The notes under the pieces are model-generated. The model was given only the letters and a program-made list of their open reading frames with translations, searched no databases and was not told where the DNA came from. Shown piece after piece: positions 1 to 8,790 of a stretch of 35,396 bases of DNA. The stretch is from Pirellulales bacterium (GTDB lineage Bacteria > Planctomycetota > Planctomycetia > Pirellulales > JACPPG01). The DNA lies in contig DASXEJ010000266.1 in assembly GCA_036490175.1 (NCBI GenBank), forward strand, positions 1 to 35,396. The letters run 5' to 3'. Positions within the stretch are counted from its first letter, which is position 1. The number at the start of each line of letters is the position of its first letter. Both the position numbers and the translations under genes were made by a program.

Positions 1-54
1 CAATGTGTTCGTCGTCGGCCTCTTATCCTACTTGCCGGTGTCGGCGTTTCACGC

Positions 55-861
55 ATGCGAATCTTGGCGCTATTGCTCGTGGCATTGGTCTGTAGCGGCT
101 GCACGCATCGGCAGCTGTCGCGCAGCATGGTGCACCAAGCGAGCACCATCATGAGCATTGAGTACCAAATGGTGCTCGACAATATTGCGATGCTTGACGA
201 CAACCCTGCGGTGCTACCCTGGGCAATTCGCATCAACGACGGCACCGTGCAGGTCAACGACGAAGGTGGTATGCCCGAGCTTGGTGTGCAGTGGGGTGGA
301 ACGCCAGGGTTTACACGCGGCGTTCGTGCTGTCCGCAGCATCACCGAGCAATGGGGCGCGCATCCGATCACGGATCCATTGGTGGTAAAGACCCTACAAG
401 ACGTCTATCGGCAGGCCATGGGACTCCCGCCCGCGCCTGACCCACCGCTGCTCGCCCAATTGTCAGCTAGTGCTGAAAATCCCCCGGCGCCCAAAACTCC
501 AGCAGGCGCAACAGGTGCTTCGATCGATTCGACCAAGGACAACCAGATCGAAGAGTTGCCCGACGGCTCTTCGCCGGGAACCGATCGGGCCGAAGAGGTC
601 CCGAGCAATCTGCCTTATGCCGGCTCTGCACTAGCTCAACTGCGAGGTCGCTTTGAAGTTCCAGTTGGCTGGTTCTGCGTTGGCTGCAAGAAGGACGTTC
701 CAAAGAATGCTTGCTACGTCGGCCACTATTGCGACCACTACGTTTGGGTCATGCGCGACAACGTCGAGGACCTCAGCCACTTCACGCTGATTGTGCTGGG
801 TATTACCAAACACGGAGTATCCAGTCAGCCTTCCAGTGGCCTAATGTACGTGCGCCATTGA
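55..861 (+). CDS. Hypothetical lipoprotein, planctomycete type
   Basis: The 268-residue product starts with a short hydrophobic signal and a lipobox reading C-S-G-C, so Cys16 is the likely lipidated residue. It is probably anchored in a membrane facing the periplasm. The middle (about residues 140-190) is a Pro/Ala/Ser/Glu-rich linker. The last 70 residues form a compact Cys/His-containing segment (GWFCVGCKKDVP, then CYVGHYCDHYVWV) ending in a hydrophobic strand. I have an impression of similar C-termini in planctomycete lipoproteins but cannot name a function. The frame is open upstream to the window edge, so a start before 55 cannot be excluded; the ATG at 55 places the signal peptide correctly but has no clear ribosome binding site. 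Seen: lipobox and open frame. Inferred: surface or periplasmic location. Confidence 0.75.
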   Translation: MRILALLLVALVCSGCTHRQLSRSMVHQASTIMSIEYQMVLDNIAMLDDNPAVLPWAIRINDGTVQVNDEGGMPELGVQWGGTPGFTRGVRAVRSITEQWGAHPITDPLVVKTLQDVYRQAMGLPPAPDPPLLAQLSASAENPPAPKTPAGATGASIDSTKDNQIEELPDGSSPGTDRAEEVPSNLPYAGSALAQLRGRFEVPVGWFCVGCKKDVPKNACYVGHYCDHYVWVMRDNVEDLSHFTLIVLGITKHGVSSQPSSGLMYVRH

Positions 862-1107
862 TAGTGACATTCTCCCCGTCTAGCGTCGACCAAACCGACG
901 CGACGATAGACCGCTTGTGCGGGGTTATTACTAAAACGAACATCAACCGTGATCGTGCGTCACTCGTTCATGCGAAGAAATGCTAATGATATGCATGGAA
1001 CGTTCTGCGTCCGATTGCGCAATGGCGACCCACCCTCCTTGACAAGAACGAGACGCTCAAGCTGTCAATAAGATCATGTACTGACGACGCACGACGCGAG
1101 ATCGCGG

Positions 1108-1671
1108 TTACTTGCGATCCATCTTGATGAAGTGCGAGGCGAGCGCGGCTGCGCCGAGAGCCAGGGCCGCTTTTCCCCAAAAGCTCTGCAAAATAGCTGG
1201 CTGCTTTTGAGCGATTTCGGTTGCCGCCTGGCCAAAAGCGCCGGGATGATTTTCCTGCGTGTAGCGGGCGACTTTGGCCACGTCGTGCGCGTCCATTTTT
1301 TGCGGGTCTTTGGTCTGCAGGTCGGGCACCTGGTCGAGCGGCGAATCCGCTGTGTCGCTGCCGCCCCCAAGTTTCTTCAGATGGTCCATTAAAATCGCGG
1401 CGACTGACGCCAAAGCGCCGGACGAAAGTTCCCCTAATGGGTTCGTGCCGCCTACGCCCGGCGTGACGTGGTCGGAATACTCTTTGGGATCCGTCTGTTC
1501 CGCGATCTTGGCAAAAATCTGCTGCAGTTTCTTGGGATCGAAGTTTTTGATCATGTCTTGCAGCCGCTGTAGGTCAGCCGAATCGGGCGAATCAAATTTC
1601 GCTTTTCCGTCTGAAAGCCGTTGCAGGTCGCTGTTACCGATAGCTGCGGCGATGTCCTGAAGAATTCCCAT
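1108..1671 (-). CDS. Hypothetical protein with C-terminal membrane segment
   Basis: This 187-residue protein starts at the ATG at 1671, which has AGGAG eight bases upstream; a GTG six bases further out lies too close to that site. The N-terminal half is charged and probably helical (QRLQDMIKNFDPKKLQQIFAKI). A Gly/Asp-rich linker follows, then a stretch rich in Ala, Gln and Lys, and then one hydrophobic helix near the C-terminus (about residues 165-182, WGKAALALGAAALASHF) ending in basic residues. It lies 50 bp downstream of the GlsB/YeaQ-like gene on the same strand, so the two probably share a transcript. I do not recognise the family. The neighbour suggests a stress or envelope role, which is inference only. 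Confidence 0.75.
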   Translation of the reverse strand: MGILQDIAAAIGNSDLQRLSDGKAKFDSPDSADLQRLQDMIKNFDPKKLQQIFAKIAEQTDPKEYSDHVTPGVGGTNPLGELSSGALASVAAILMDHLKKLGGGSDTADSPLDQVPDLQTKDPQKMDAHDVAKVARYTQENHPGAFGQAATEIAQKQPAILQSFWGKAALALGAAALASHFIKMDRK

Positions 1672-1721
1672 GGTCACTTCTCCTTGTTAATTGGTCGGAC
1701 TCGACGAATTGACAACAAAGA

Positions 1722-1976
1722 CTAAGCGGGACGTCGCGAAATCGCATGGTACAAGACGAGCACAAGGACCGACCCCACAACAGCAATCAGAATGCTGTAC
1801 AGGTTGAACCCTGTGATTCCTGAAAAGCCGGCGAAATGCGCGACGAATCCGCCGGCGACCGCACCCACTATGCCCAGCACAATGTCCATCAGCATGCCCT
1901 CGCCTTGCTTATTCACCAGCTTGCTGCCGATAAAGCCGGCGATGAGACCCAAAACCAGCCATGCAATGATTCCCAT
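1722..1976 (-). CDS. GlsB/YeaQ/YmgE-family stress-response membrane protein
   Basis: The 84-residue protein begins MGIIAWLVLGLIAGFIGSKL, the classic opening of the transglycosylase-associated protein family (GlsB/YeaQ/YmgE). It has three hydrophobic helices separated by short Gly-rich turns (VGAVAGGFVAHFAG) and the usual polar loop KQGEGM after helix 1. Length matches the family (80-90 residues). The ATG at 1976 has an AGGAG-type site a few bases upstream; the open frame extends about 130 codons further but that part is low-complexity shadow. Members are small inner-membrane proteins induced by stress, without a defined biochemical role. It is first in a probable two-gene unit with the hypothetical protein at 1108-1671. 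Confidence 0.9.
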   Translation of the reverse strand: MGIIAWLVLGLIAGFIGSKLVNKQGEGMLMDIVLGIVGAVAGGFVAHFAGFSGITGFNLYSILIAVVGSVLVLVLYHAISRRPA

Positions 1977-2620
1977 GGATAACTCCTCTGTGTTTGGAAT
2001 CGGTATCCGCTGGCGGCACCACAAAACTGCGCGGTTCAAGTCGCGCCGCGCACGAGGGGCAGTTTCAAAACCCACAGAGCTGCATTCAAATTTCGAACCA
2101 GGATTTCCCGATTGGGATTCGATGGTCCTCGCTCGGCAACACCGACGAATCGCAGCCGCCATTTTGAGGCTGTCAAGGGCCAGATGCAACTGGCTTTCGC
2201 AAGACAGCCGGTAGGCGCCGAATCCACTCTGAATGCCCGCCGCCGCATTCGACGTTGTAGAACCACCAAATGGACGATTTTCGAAAAAAAGTTCATCTTG
2301 CGATGCGACTAGCGGGACGAACTCCACGGAACGACTGATGGCCCTTCCCATCTCACAAAACGGAAGAGTTTCCGGCACGCGGCCGGAGTCTCATAAATGG
2401 GGTCGAGTTCTGCGAGTGCCGCAAAGGGTGTGAGATTGGTAAGCGTCCGCCTCGGATTCTGGTAATTTGGCAATCTTCGCCCTATCCTCAATGCGTTTTA
2501 GGGAACCGCCGGCAGGATGTGAACGTCGGTTTAAAAAGCCTGCCCTAGGCTGGGCGAACACGCCACAACTCCCAATGAGCACGGCGATATTCGAAATTGT
2601 TTTCTAGTCTCGAGGACAAA
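1977..2620. other. Intergenic region between divergent genes
   Basis: This 644-bp gap separates the minus-strand stress-protein unit from the plus-strand oxidoreductase gene. Open frames here are short, overlap on both strands and carry neither start signals nor recognisable motifs. It should contain promoters for both sides, but I see no convincing -35/-10 pair. Confidence 0.5.
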
Positions 2621-3946
2621 ATGAGCGGCAGCAACCAACCACACAAGAATCGCCGGACATTTATTAAACAAACGGGCGGATTGCTCGCCGGAGCAGGCCT
2701 CGGTCTGGCTCTGCCCACGATTGTGCCGCGCTCAGTGCTGGCAGGCTCTAAAGAGGGAGCTCCCAGCGATCGCATCAACGTCGGCATTATTGGCGTCCGC
2801 AATCAAGGCGGGGGCAATCTGGGCCGAGTGCTCGATAAGAAGTTCGAGAAAATCGCCCGAGTCATCGCAGTTTGCGACGTTGATACCGACGTGCTGGCCA
2901 TGGGCAAGGCCCGCGTCGAAAAGGCCAGCAAAAGCTCCTGCCAGGCATACGGTGACTATCGAAAATTGCTAGACGATAAAGATATTGATGCTGTTGTCAT
3001 CAGCACTCCCGACCACTGGCATGGTTTGATTACGGTCGACGCCTGCATGGCGGGAAAGGACGTTTATTGCGAGAAGCCGCTGTCGTTGACCATTGCCGAT
3101 GGCCAGGCGATGGTCAACGCCGCCCGCAAGATGAACCGCATCGTGCAAACCGGCAGCCAGCAGCGCAGCGACGATGGTTTTCGTCGGGCCTGCGAATTGG
3201 TTCGCAATGGAAAGCTCGGGAAAATCCACACTGTCCGGTGTGGCATCTCGGGCGTCAATCTGAAGGGCGAGCCTGTGCCCGATAGCGACCCGCCGCAAGA
3301 ACTCGACTTCGATTTCTGGCTGGGTCCTGCCCCGAAGCGGCCCTACAACGCGCAGCACGTGCACTATAATTTCCGCTTTTTCTGGGACTACTCTGGCGGC
3401 CAAATGACCAATTGGGGAGCGCATCACTTGGACATCGCCCAGTGGGGATTGGGAACCGACGATACCGGCCCCGTCTCGATCGAGGGACAGGCGCGCTACA
3501 ACAAGGACAACCTATTCGAAGTCCCGGAATGGTGCGAGGCGATTCATCATTACGCCAACGGCGTGAAGTTGATCGTTGGCCAAAGCGAAAAAGGGGGAAC
3601 GACGTTCGAAGGAACCAAGGGCACGCTGCACGTCGATCGCAAAGGCTTTACGTGCAATCCCAAGGAATTGGCGGACTCACCGATTTCTGCAGGCGACACT
3701 AAGCTTTACGCGAGCACGGATCACTTTGGTAACTGGTTCGACTGCATCAAGTCGCGGGACTTGCCAATTTGTGACGTCGGCATTGGACATCGCTCCGCGT
3801 CGATGTGCCACCTGGGAAACATCGCCATTCGCCTTGGGCGGAAGCTCAATTGGGATCCAATCAAGGAAGAATTTGTCGGCGATCAAGCAGCCAACGAAAT
3901 GATCGCACGCCGCTACCGTGCACCCTGGAAGAACCCGATCTCCTGA
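2621..3946 (+). CDS. Gfo/Idh/MocA-family oxidoreductase, Tat-exported
   Basis: The 441-residue protein has a twin-arginine signal (NRRTFIKQTGG, then a hydrophobic stretch ending near SVLAG), so it is probably folded in the cytoplasm with its cofactor and exported. A Rossmann dinucleotide-binding motif follows (VGIIGVRNQGGGN), with an acidic VCDVDTD at the end of the second strand. The family's catalytic Lys lies in CEKPLSL, and the C-terminal domain carries WGAHHLDIAQW. The family oxidises or reduces sugar alcohols and related carbohydrates with NAD(P); planctomycetes encode many exported members and the substrate cannot be read here. The ATG at 2621 has GAGGAC just upstream; an in-frame TTG at 2597 is less likely. 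The gene stands alone. Confidence 0.92.
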   Translation: MSGSNQPHKNRRTFIKQTGGLLAGAGLGLALPTIVPRSVLAGSKEGAPSDRINVGIIGVRNQGGGNLGRVLDKKFEKIARVIAVCDVDTDVLAMGKARVEKASKSSCQAYGDYRKLLDDKDIDAVVISTPDHWHGLITVDACMAGKDVYCEKPLSLTIADGQAMVNAARKMNRIVQTGSQQRSDDGFRRACELVRNGKLGKIHTVRCGISGVNLKGEPVPDSDPPQELDFDFWLGPAPKRPYNAQHVHYNFRFFWDYSGGQMTNWGAHHLDIAQWGLGTDDTGPVSIEGQARYNKDNLFEVPEWCEAIHHYANGVKLIVGQSEKGGTTFEGTKGTLHVDRKGFTCNPKELADSPISAGDTKLYASTDHFGNWFDCIKSRDLPICDVGIGHRSASMCHLGNIAIRLGRKLNWDPIKEEFVGDQAANEMIARRYRAPWKNPIS

Positions 3947-4259
3947 TCGCATTGCCCACCACAAGTGAAGAGTTACCGATAACCGTCGCGATTTGTTGAA
4001 ACACTCCGCGCAAGCACGTCGTTGAGGGATCCCGACAGTTTTAAGAACGAAGAGTATCAAAAGCTGCTGATGGATGCCCTGCAGAGCCTAATGGGGCAAT
4101 TTCTCCCATCGCTACGCTGACACTCTCCAGCGGCTCGCGGCTGTACGGCACTATAACTTTTGGTGGCGGTCCGACAGAAAGTGGCACCGTGTTCGTACTT
4201 GAAGCTCCAAAGCACGCGACGCGGCAATTGACGCTCGCCGGGATTCACCATCTCGCTGC
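3947..4259. other. Intergenic region with a possible short gene remnant
   Basis: This 313-bp gap lies between convergent genes. On the plus strand 4022-4120 reads as 32 codons from a TTG (RDPDSFKNEEYQKLLMDALQ, ending at a TGA at 4118) with protein-like composition but no start signal. It may be the decayed end of a gene or chance. No terminator hairpin was found. Confidence 0.3.
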
Positions 4260-5660
4260 TCATGGCTCAAGCGTCACTACTGTCCTCCGATACCGAACTA
4301 GGGATGGTTTCCCCTTGTCGCTCAGTTCCAGCACAACATGTAGGCTCGCGGGTCGATCCACCACCGGCGCGGTGAAACTCGTCGTGACACCTTCGGTCGC
4401 GTCGAGCTTACATTCACCCTGAAATGTTCCAGCCTCGGGATATAAATACCACGACATATGAATCACATCGTCGTCCGGATCACTCGATCCGGCCGCGGAC
4501 AGAACAACGCGTTCACCAGATTTTGCTGATACTCGAAGAATCGCCTTCGATCGATCATCGTTCAGAACTGCCACAGGAGGATGGTTCGCCGAGCCGATCG
4601 TATCGGCCACGCACCAATCTGCCCGGGCCGCGAAGTCGCTCTGAATCGCAACGGCCCAACGCGCCAGGGTATTCTCACGGCTGGTCGTTCCGTTCCACCG
4701 GTCTTGTGCATCGGCCCAATAATACTCGCGGTTATCCTCGTCCGTTTGTCGACTGTACCGCCCGCCCCAACTCCCCCAGGTCGGCTGCTCTGGGTCGTTC
4801 ATTCCCGTTGGCACGAGGTATAGGAAGGTCATTGTGTCCCCTTCCTTTTGCCGGTGCGTGGTGTTCAAGGGATACAGCTTTCCGAGTGCGCCGTGTGCAG
4901 TTCGCACATCGCGCTCTATGTCGAATCCTCCGGCAATCGCCGTCAGTCCCGAAAACGAGTGATACCATCGCTTGCCATTTTGCTGCGGACGAAAGGTATC
5001 GATCCACAATGCAAACGCCGGTGAGATCTCCCGAGTGTGTTCGCCGAACGCATCTGCCGATGCCAAGCGAAGTCGGCGTTTGAACTTCGCGTACCCCTCC
5101 GGGCCGCGCTCCTTGAGTACGCGTTCGAGCGCACGCCGGAGATTGTTTTTTCCACCCCCCGAAGCGGTTCCCCAATCCGCATACCATATCGGCCTGGGAT
5201 CGTCTCGATCCACGGCCGAGAGGATGCGTTCGACGCCGTCGTTCGAATCGTCATACCCGGCGACCGTCATCTTCCAAAGCGATTCGGATGTCGGATATCG
5301 CCCATCATGCTTGGAAAGATTGTTCCAGCAATCGCCATAAGCCGACACCATCGCTCGCACAATTCCCAGGCCTGTTCGCTCACGGTTTTTGTTCTCGCCG
5401 TTCTGGGCATGCGAGCGGTTGGCGACGATGCCTTCGATATCCCATTCGTTTGCATACAGAAGAAATCGCACCAGCGACTGTTCGTCATCCGGGTCGCCGC
5501 CTGCGTCAGTTTCAATGATCACCCGTAGGCGCGTCGCGTTTACGCCGAGCGATTCGTCACTGGCTGCAACTGTCCCAGCGACGCTGATTACGACTGCCGA
5601 TGCGATGACGACCAGCCTTCGGGCCATAATTGTTGGCACTGGAATTCCGCCTTTTTTCAT
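4260..5660 (-). CDS. Exported DUF1593 (Sde182-like, nucleoside-hydrolase fold) protein
   Basis: The start is uncertain between ATG at 5660 and ATG at 5627; the longer frame begins at a poor TTG (5738). The preprotein has a basic N-terminus and hydrophobic signal ending near VAASDE. The core opens with VIIETDAGGDPDDEQSLVRF, the Asp-rich metal-binding strand typical of nucleoside-hydrolase-like folds and of DUF1593. Further conserved-looking blocks are WYADWGTASGGG, WGSWGGRYS and a C-terminal beta-rich domain with AAGSSDPDDD, a PKD/cadherin-like turn seen in this family's C-terminal region. Named relatives include the cellulose-binding Sde182 protein of Saccharophagus, so a carbohydrate-related extracellular role is plausible but the substrate is unknown. 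Single gene, convergent with the oxidoreductase. Confidence 0.85.
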   Translation of the reverse strand: MKKGGIPVPTIMARRLVVIASAVVISVAGTVAASDESLGVNATRLRVIIETDAGGDPDDEQSLVRFLLYANEWDIEGIVANRSHAQNGENKNRERTGLGIVRAMVSAYGDCWNNLSKHDGRYPTSESLWKMTVAGYDDSNDGVERILSAVDRDDPRPIWYADWGTASGGGKNNLRRALERVLKERGPEGYAKFKRRLRLASADAFGEHTREISPAFALWIDTFRPQQNGKRWYHSFSGLTAIAGGFDIERDVRTAHGALGKLYPLNTTHRQKEGDTMTFLYLVPTGMNDPEQPTWGSWGGRYSRQTDEDNREYYWADAQDRWNGTTSRENTLARWAVAIQSDFAARADWCVADTIGSANHPPVAVLNDDRSKAILRVSAKSGERVVLSAAGSSDPDDDVIHMSWYLYPEAGTFQGECKLDATEGVTTSFTAPVVDRPASLHVVLELSDKGKPSLVRYRRTVVTLEP

Positions 5661-6065
5661 CTGCTGATTGTCCGATTGTCGCCGACGACCTGCGCGTCGG
5701 TCCCTAGAGCTTATATGACTGGGTCGGTAAACGGACAAGCTGCTCGATAGCGCGCAGGCAACAATGGCGCCGGGGTGACCAGCGTTCCCGAAAAGTCGTC
5801 AACGCTGGGACTGCGCCGTTTGAGGAACCAGGTTTGAGAGTTCAAATTCCCTTCGCCACCTTCACGGCAATCAACTGAGTGGATGAACTGTCGCTTCGCG
5901 CTGGGCAACACCTGGCAACGCGTCGGTGTGTCGGACGCGCGTCGGACCGAATCGCGCAAGGATCCGTTGAATATATTTTGCGAATTGCCTCTTGGCCCAT
6001 GAGCTTAGTGCCATCTTATTCCGGGCGTGGCCCTTGCCTGTTGTTTCGGCACTGAGCAAAACTGG
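5661..6065. other. Intergenic region, nothing recognised
   Basis: About 400 bp upstream of the DUF1593 gene and downstream of the phosphatase-superfamily gene, both on the minus strand. Short frames here are not supported by motifs or ribosome binding sites. The promoter of the DUF1593 gene should lie here but I cannot point to it. Confidence 0.4.
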
Positions 6066-7190
6066 TTACTTGGCGGCCGGCAAAACCTGGTTAATCGCAG
6101 GCCCTGAATTTGCAACGGCGCCGTGGTAGTTTTCGCCCAGAAGTGCCGCGAGCGTCGCTGCAATCTGACTTTGCGTCACGCGGTCGCAGTTTGTTCGCTC
6201 CCCGAGAGGCGGTGTGTCCGGCCCGAGAAATGCCATCCATATGTCTTCGGCTCCCTGGATATCCTTGCCATGATTCTTCCAGTCGGCCGGTCCCGAGCCA
6301 CGACCATGATCTGTCGAGATGATGAAAGTGGTCTTGTCGCGATACTGGTCAATCGACTGCATCGTTTCCCAAAGTCGTTGGATGTACTGATCGACAGCAT
6401 TGGCCGAATTCAACAAGTTGTCGTAGCGGCCGGCATGCCCCCAAGCGTCGGTTTCGAGAAAACCGACGAAAAGTACTCGTGGTTTGTGTCGCAGCAGATG
6501 TTCGCGCGCCGCCTGATACAGGAACGAATCGATGACTTCCGCGGAATTCGGCCGAGTGGTGTCCGCGATCAGGTCATTGAGTAGTTGCTGTCTCGGGTTG
6601 GGGTCCGGCTCAGGGAGAGGCTCCCAGCCACCCATCACGGGAAAGCCACATCGCTCACGGTTAATGATGTAGGGAATAACGTCCCAAGCGCTGTACGCGG
6701 CCACCTTGCCGCCAAACGCAGGCTTGCGGTGCAGCCATTCGAGGACGGTGAAGTTCTTGTTCGGCCTCTTCGCGTTGCTGTCGATCAGCGGATCGGCGAA
6801 GCCGGTCAGAATTTCATTGTAGCCCGGGTACGAAAACTTCATTGTGTTCGTGATCTGTGCCGAGCTGCCTTTTGGCTGGTTTCCATAAACCTGCCCTTCC
6901 CGAGCGATCTTCTTCCAGAAGAAGGGAAGCAGAGCTTCGCGGCGCTCTTCCGGAGTCTCGCGCCAGAACTTTTCTTCGATGGCCTTCGCGTCCGCGACGC
7001 CGCCATGTTGCTTGTTGATCAGCGCCTTTTCGGCGCCGCTAAAGACCTCTTGCCAGCGCAAGCCGTCGGTTGTGATCAGGACGATGTTCCGCGTCTTGAG
7101 GTCCGCCGCACGGACAGTGGTCGTGGCGAACAGCAGCACGATCAGGGCACAGTTTGCTATTCTTCGTAATCGATATTCGACGACTGACAT
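6066..7190 (-). CDS. Exported alkaline-phosphatase-superfamily hydrolase
   Basis: The 374-residue product has a signal peptide (hydrophobic ALIVLLFATTTVRAAD) and then the superfamily's metal site: NIVLITTDGLRWQEVF, where the Asp binds metal and the Thr three residues before GLRW-type turns or a nearby residue acts as nucleophile. SYPGYNEIL resembles the substrate loop of phosphodiesterase members. The second metal cluster is FLETDAWGHAGRY (Asp/His), followed by ISTDHGRG and WKNHGKD near the C-terminus. These residues place it with phosphodiesterase, phosphatase and phosphoglycerate-mutase-type enzymes rather than Cys-type sulfatases, because the C/S-x-P-x-R sulfatase signature is absent. Substrate unknown; location periplasmic or extracellular. 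Monocistronic. Confidence 0.85.
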   Translation of the reverse strand: MSVVEYRLRRIANCALIVLLFATTTVRAADLKTRNIVLITTDGLRWQEVFSGAEKALINKQHGGVADAKAIEEKFWRETPEERREALLPFFWKKIAREGQVYGNQPKGSSAQITNTMKFSYPGYNEILTGFADPLIDSNAKRPNKNFTVLEWLHRKPAFGGKVAAYSAWDVIPYIINRERCGFPVMGGWEPLPEPDPNPRQQLLNDLIADTTRPNSAEVIDSFLYQAAREHLLRHKPRVLFVGFLETDAWGHAGRYDNLLNSANAVDQYIQRLWETMQSIDQYRDKTTFIISTDHGRGSGPADWKNHGKDIQGAEDIWMAFLGPDTPPLGERTNCDRVTQSQIAATLAALLGENYHGAVANSGPAINQVLPAAK

Positions 7191-7933
7191 GAGTTGTTGC
7201 CTGCACGCGACTGCGATGCGCGGTTCACGATGCCCGACACGGCAGCGCTAGTCCGGCTTCGAAACTTATGGAGCAATGGTAGCTTGCCCTGCGCAAGTCG
7301 ACCAGCGTACGGAGGAGGGCCTGGAGACAAGATTCGAAGTTCCCTGATATCCGAAGCTGCCGAACGAGCGAATCGCATACCTCAAGGTCGCGCGAGCTAT
7401 CGGGAAGTTACCGGCGTAGCGAATCACAGCGTAAGTGGCTGCCATCCAGTTCTCTCAGTCGTTCGGCGACCCGCGTCGGTCAAATCGATCCAACCATCAA
7501 ACGACATTCGCATTTGCGCCGAATCTGTCCGCCTCAGTGGCCATTGTCCCAAGAACTCGTGTCGATGATCGGGATTCTTCGGAATCCCATCTGACGACCG
7601 TTTTTTACGAGTCGCGTGGAACAATCAACTCATCGCGCTCGCTGCCCACGTCGGCGTTGAACGCGGATTTCGACGTCTTGACATAGGTCTGTTCTGGGAA
7701 CAGCCGACAGCGGATGGGTGAGCGCATGTGGGCCGTGCACCAGGTATCGCCAACGTCACCACGCCATTCGCGCACGGCGTCGCGGTTCGCTTCCTCCGGA
7801 AGCTGTATAATGGCGGCGCAACCGCCTTCAAGAACTTGCCGGCTGTAAGCTACATTCGCGGCCAGCATTACTGCGTGCAGTGCAAACACGTCGGTCGCCC
7901 TTACATCCCCGCGAAGCAGCTGCTCCAAAAGGC
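7191..7933. other. Long region without a secure gene
   Basis: This 743-bp gap contains only weak frames. The best is on the minus strand (7605-7928, 107 codons from a TTG start; LHAVMLAANVAYSRQVLEGG, then IIQLPEEANRDAVREW). It has protein-like composition and G/C-biased third positions but no ribosome binding site or family. It may be a small unrecognised gene or a remnant. Nothing else stands out. Confidence 0.3.
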
Positions 7934-8449
7934 ATGACCATGAACGAAAACAAGCCGACTCGCCGCCTGTTCAGTGAAGCGGCGTTGCTCACAGCCATCA
8001 CGGCCTGGTTGCCGTGGACCAAGACCGAAGCCGAGCCTACGAACCAGTCGCAGCCCGAGCACGACAATGGTTGGCCAAAGGAGCCCGAGAAGCTGGTCAA
8101 GCCGCCGGATCAGAAGCTCGTACTGCACATAGTTGGCCATCAGATTGGATTCATGACCGATCAGGAGAAACGGGCAACTCGTGTGTTGAATAACACCCCG
8201 GAGAATATGGCGGCGTTCATCGGCGACGCTTGGTCGTACAAGCCGTTACACCGGCTCATCACCGGCCTTGCGCTGGGAGAAACAGCCGACGTCACTTTGC
8301 ATTACACGTTCCTTCCCGACGAGAACGACGACTATTCGCGCTACTTGGTCAGGCGTGAGTTTCAAATAACTCGTCACAGCTACGACGATCCATGTCCGGA
8401 TCTGTACTTGACCGACAAGCACGGCAAAGGCTGGGACGACTTAGCCTAA
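7934..8449 (+). CDS. Small exported hypothetical protein
   Basis: Two ATGs are close together (7934 and 7940); the protein is about 170 residues from either. The N-terminus reads PTRRLFSEAALLTAITAWLP, a pair of arginines followed by a hydrophobic stretch, so a Sec or Tat signal is likely. A Pro/Glu/Gln-rich linker follows, then a globular part with VLHIVGHQIGFMTDQEKR, VTLHYTFLPDEND and LVRREFQITRH. No family is recognised. It lies just left of the first 198-bp repeat and is transcribed towards it, with no partner gene. Confidence 0.6.
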   Translation: MTMNENKPTRRLFSEAALLTAITAWLPWTKTEAEPTNQSQPEHDNGWPKEPEKLVKPPDQKLVLHIVGHQIGFMTDQEKRATRVLNNTPENMAAFIGDAWSYKPLHRLITGLALGETADVTLHYTFLPDENDDYSRYLVRREFQITRHSYDDPCPDLYLTDKHGKGWDDLA

Positions 8450-8518
8450 CCACCGACTTCTCTGGACGTGGGGGCTCAGGACCGCAACGATCGCGACACG
8501 GCAATTGAGCCCGGACGG
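8450..8518. other. Short spacer before repeat R1
   Basis: This 69-bp stretch follows the stop codon of the exported hypothetical gene and precedes the palindrome that opens R1. It has no match to the sequence in front of R2, which is why I place the left edge of the repeat at 8519. Confidence 0.5.
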
Positions 8519-8540
8519 ATTCTGTACCGTGGTACAGAAT
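8519..8540. repeat. 22-bp palindrome in R1
   Basis: Arms ATTCTGTACC and GGTACAGAAT are perfect inverted repeats with GT between them. In R2 the same arms flank CG, which makes that copy fully symmetric. Conservation while the surroundings diverge suggests a protein-binding site, perhaps a recombinase core or regulator operator. This is inference. Confidence 0.7.
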
Positions 8541-8667
8541 CGGTTTGTAACCAGATGAAAGCGCCGTAAAATGTAGACTGTTACGGCATCGCCTTCGGTT
8601 GCCCAAGCTGTTCCAAAAACGCTGTATTTCAGGCCTTTTTCACGCACAATTGCTGCGGGCCGTTCGC

Positions 8668-8714
8668 GCGACTTCTAATCCGCAGGTTGCTGGTTCGATT
8701 CCAGCCGGGCGTAC
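8668..8714 (+). pseudogene. 3' half of a tRNA-Arg(TCT)-like gene
   Basis: The sequence contains an anticodon loop CTTCTAA (anticodon TCT), the 3' anticodon-stem strand TCCGC, a variable loop, a perfect T-arm (GCTGG, TTCGATT, CCAGC) and an acceptor strand CGGGCGT. No matching 5' half with a D-arm exists upstream, and the bases before the loop (CGCGA) do not pair with TCCGC. It is therefore not a functional tRNA but a tRNA-derived attachment-site fragment. Its reverse strand translates to RPAGIEPATCGLEV, a well-known spurious peptide. Confidence 0.75.
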
Positions 8715-8790
8715 TTCGCTGTCGGTACGGCGATGCCAAACGATCGCTGCGCAACTTGTTGCGTCATTTCCGCGCAGTCCGACATGGATC

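Larger units (their letters stand above)
8519..8716 (+). repeat. Direct repeat R1: palindrome plus half-tRNA
   Basis: R1 pairs with R2 at 20228-20425: same orientation, same 198-bp length, roughly 70 percent identity by eye with small compensating indels. The best conserved parts are the first 30 bp (about 28 matches), a TTACGG block, CTTTTTCACGCA, and the last 47 bp, which are the 3' half of a tRNA-like sequence. Homology stops sharply on the left. The pair brackets the whole cysteine-rich-protein cluster, so R1 and R2 look like ends or attachment sites of an integrated element. Confidence 0.8.

Noticed and set aside
1977-2378. N-terminal extension of the GlsB/YeaQ-like protein
   Set aside because: The family starts with MGIIAW at 1976, preceded by a good ribosome binding site; the upstream residues have no family counterpart.
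8668-8714. A functional tRNA-Arg gene
   Set aside because: Only the 3' half exists; there is no D-arm or 5' acceptor strand, and the anticodon stem does not pair.
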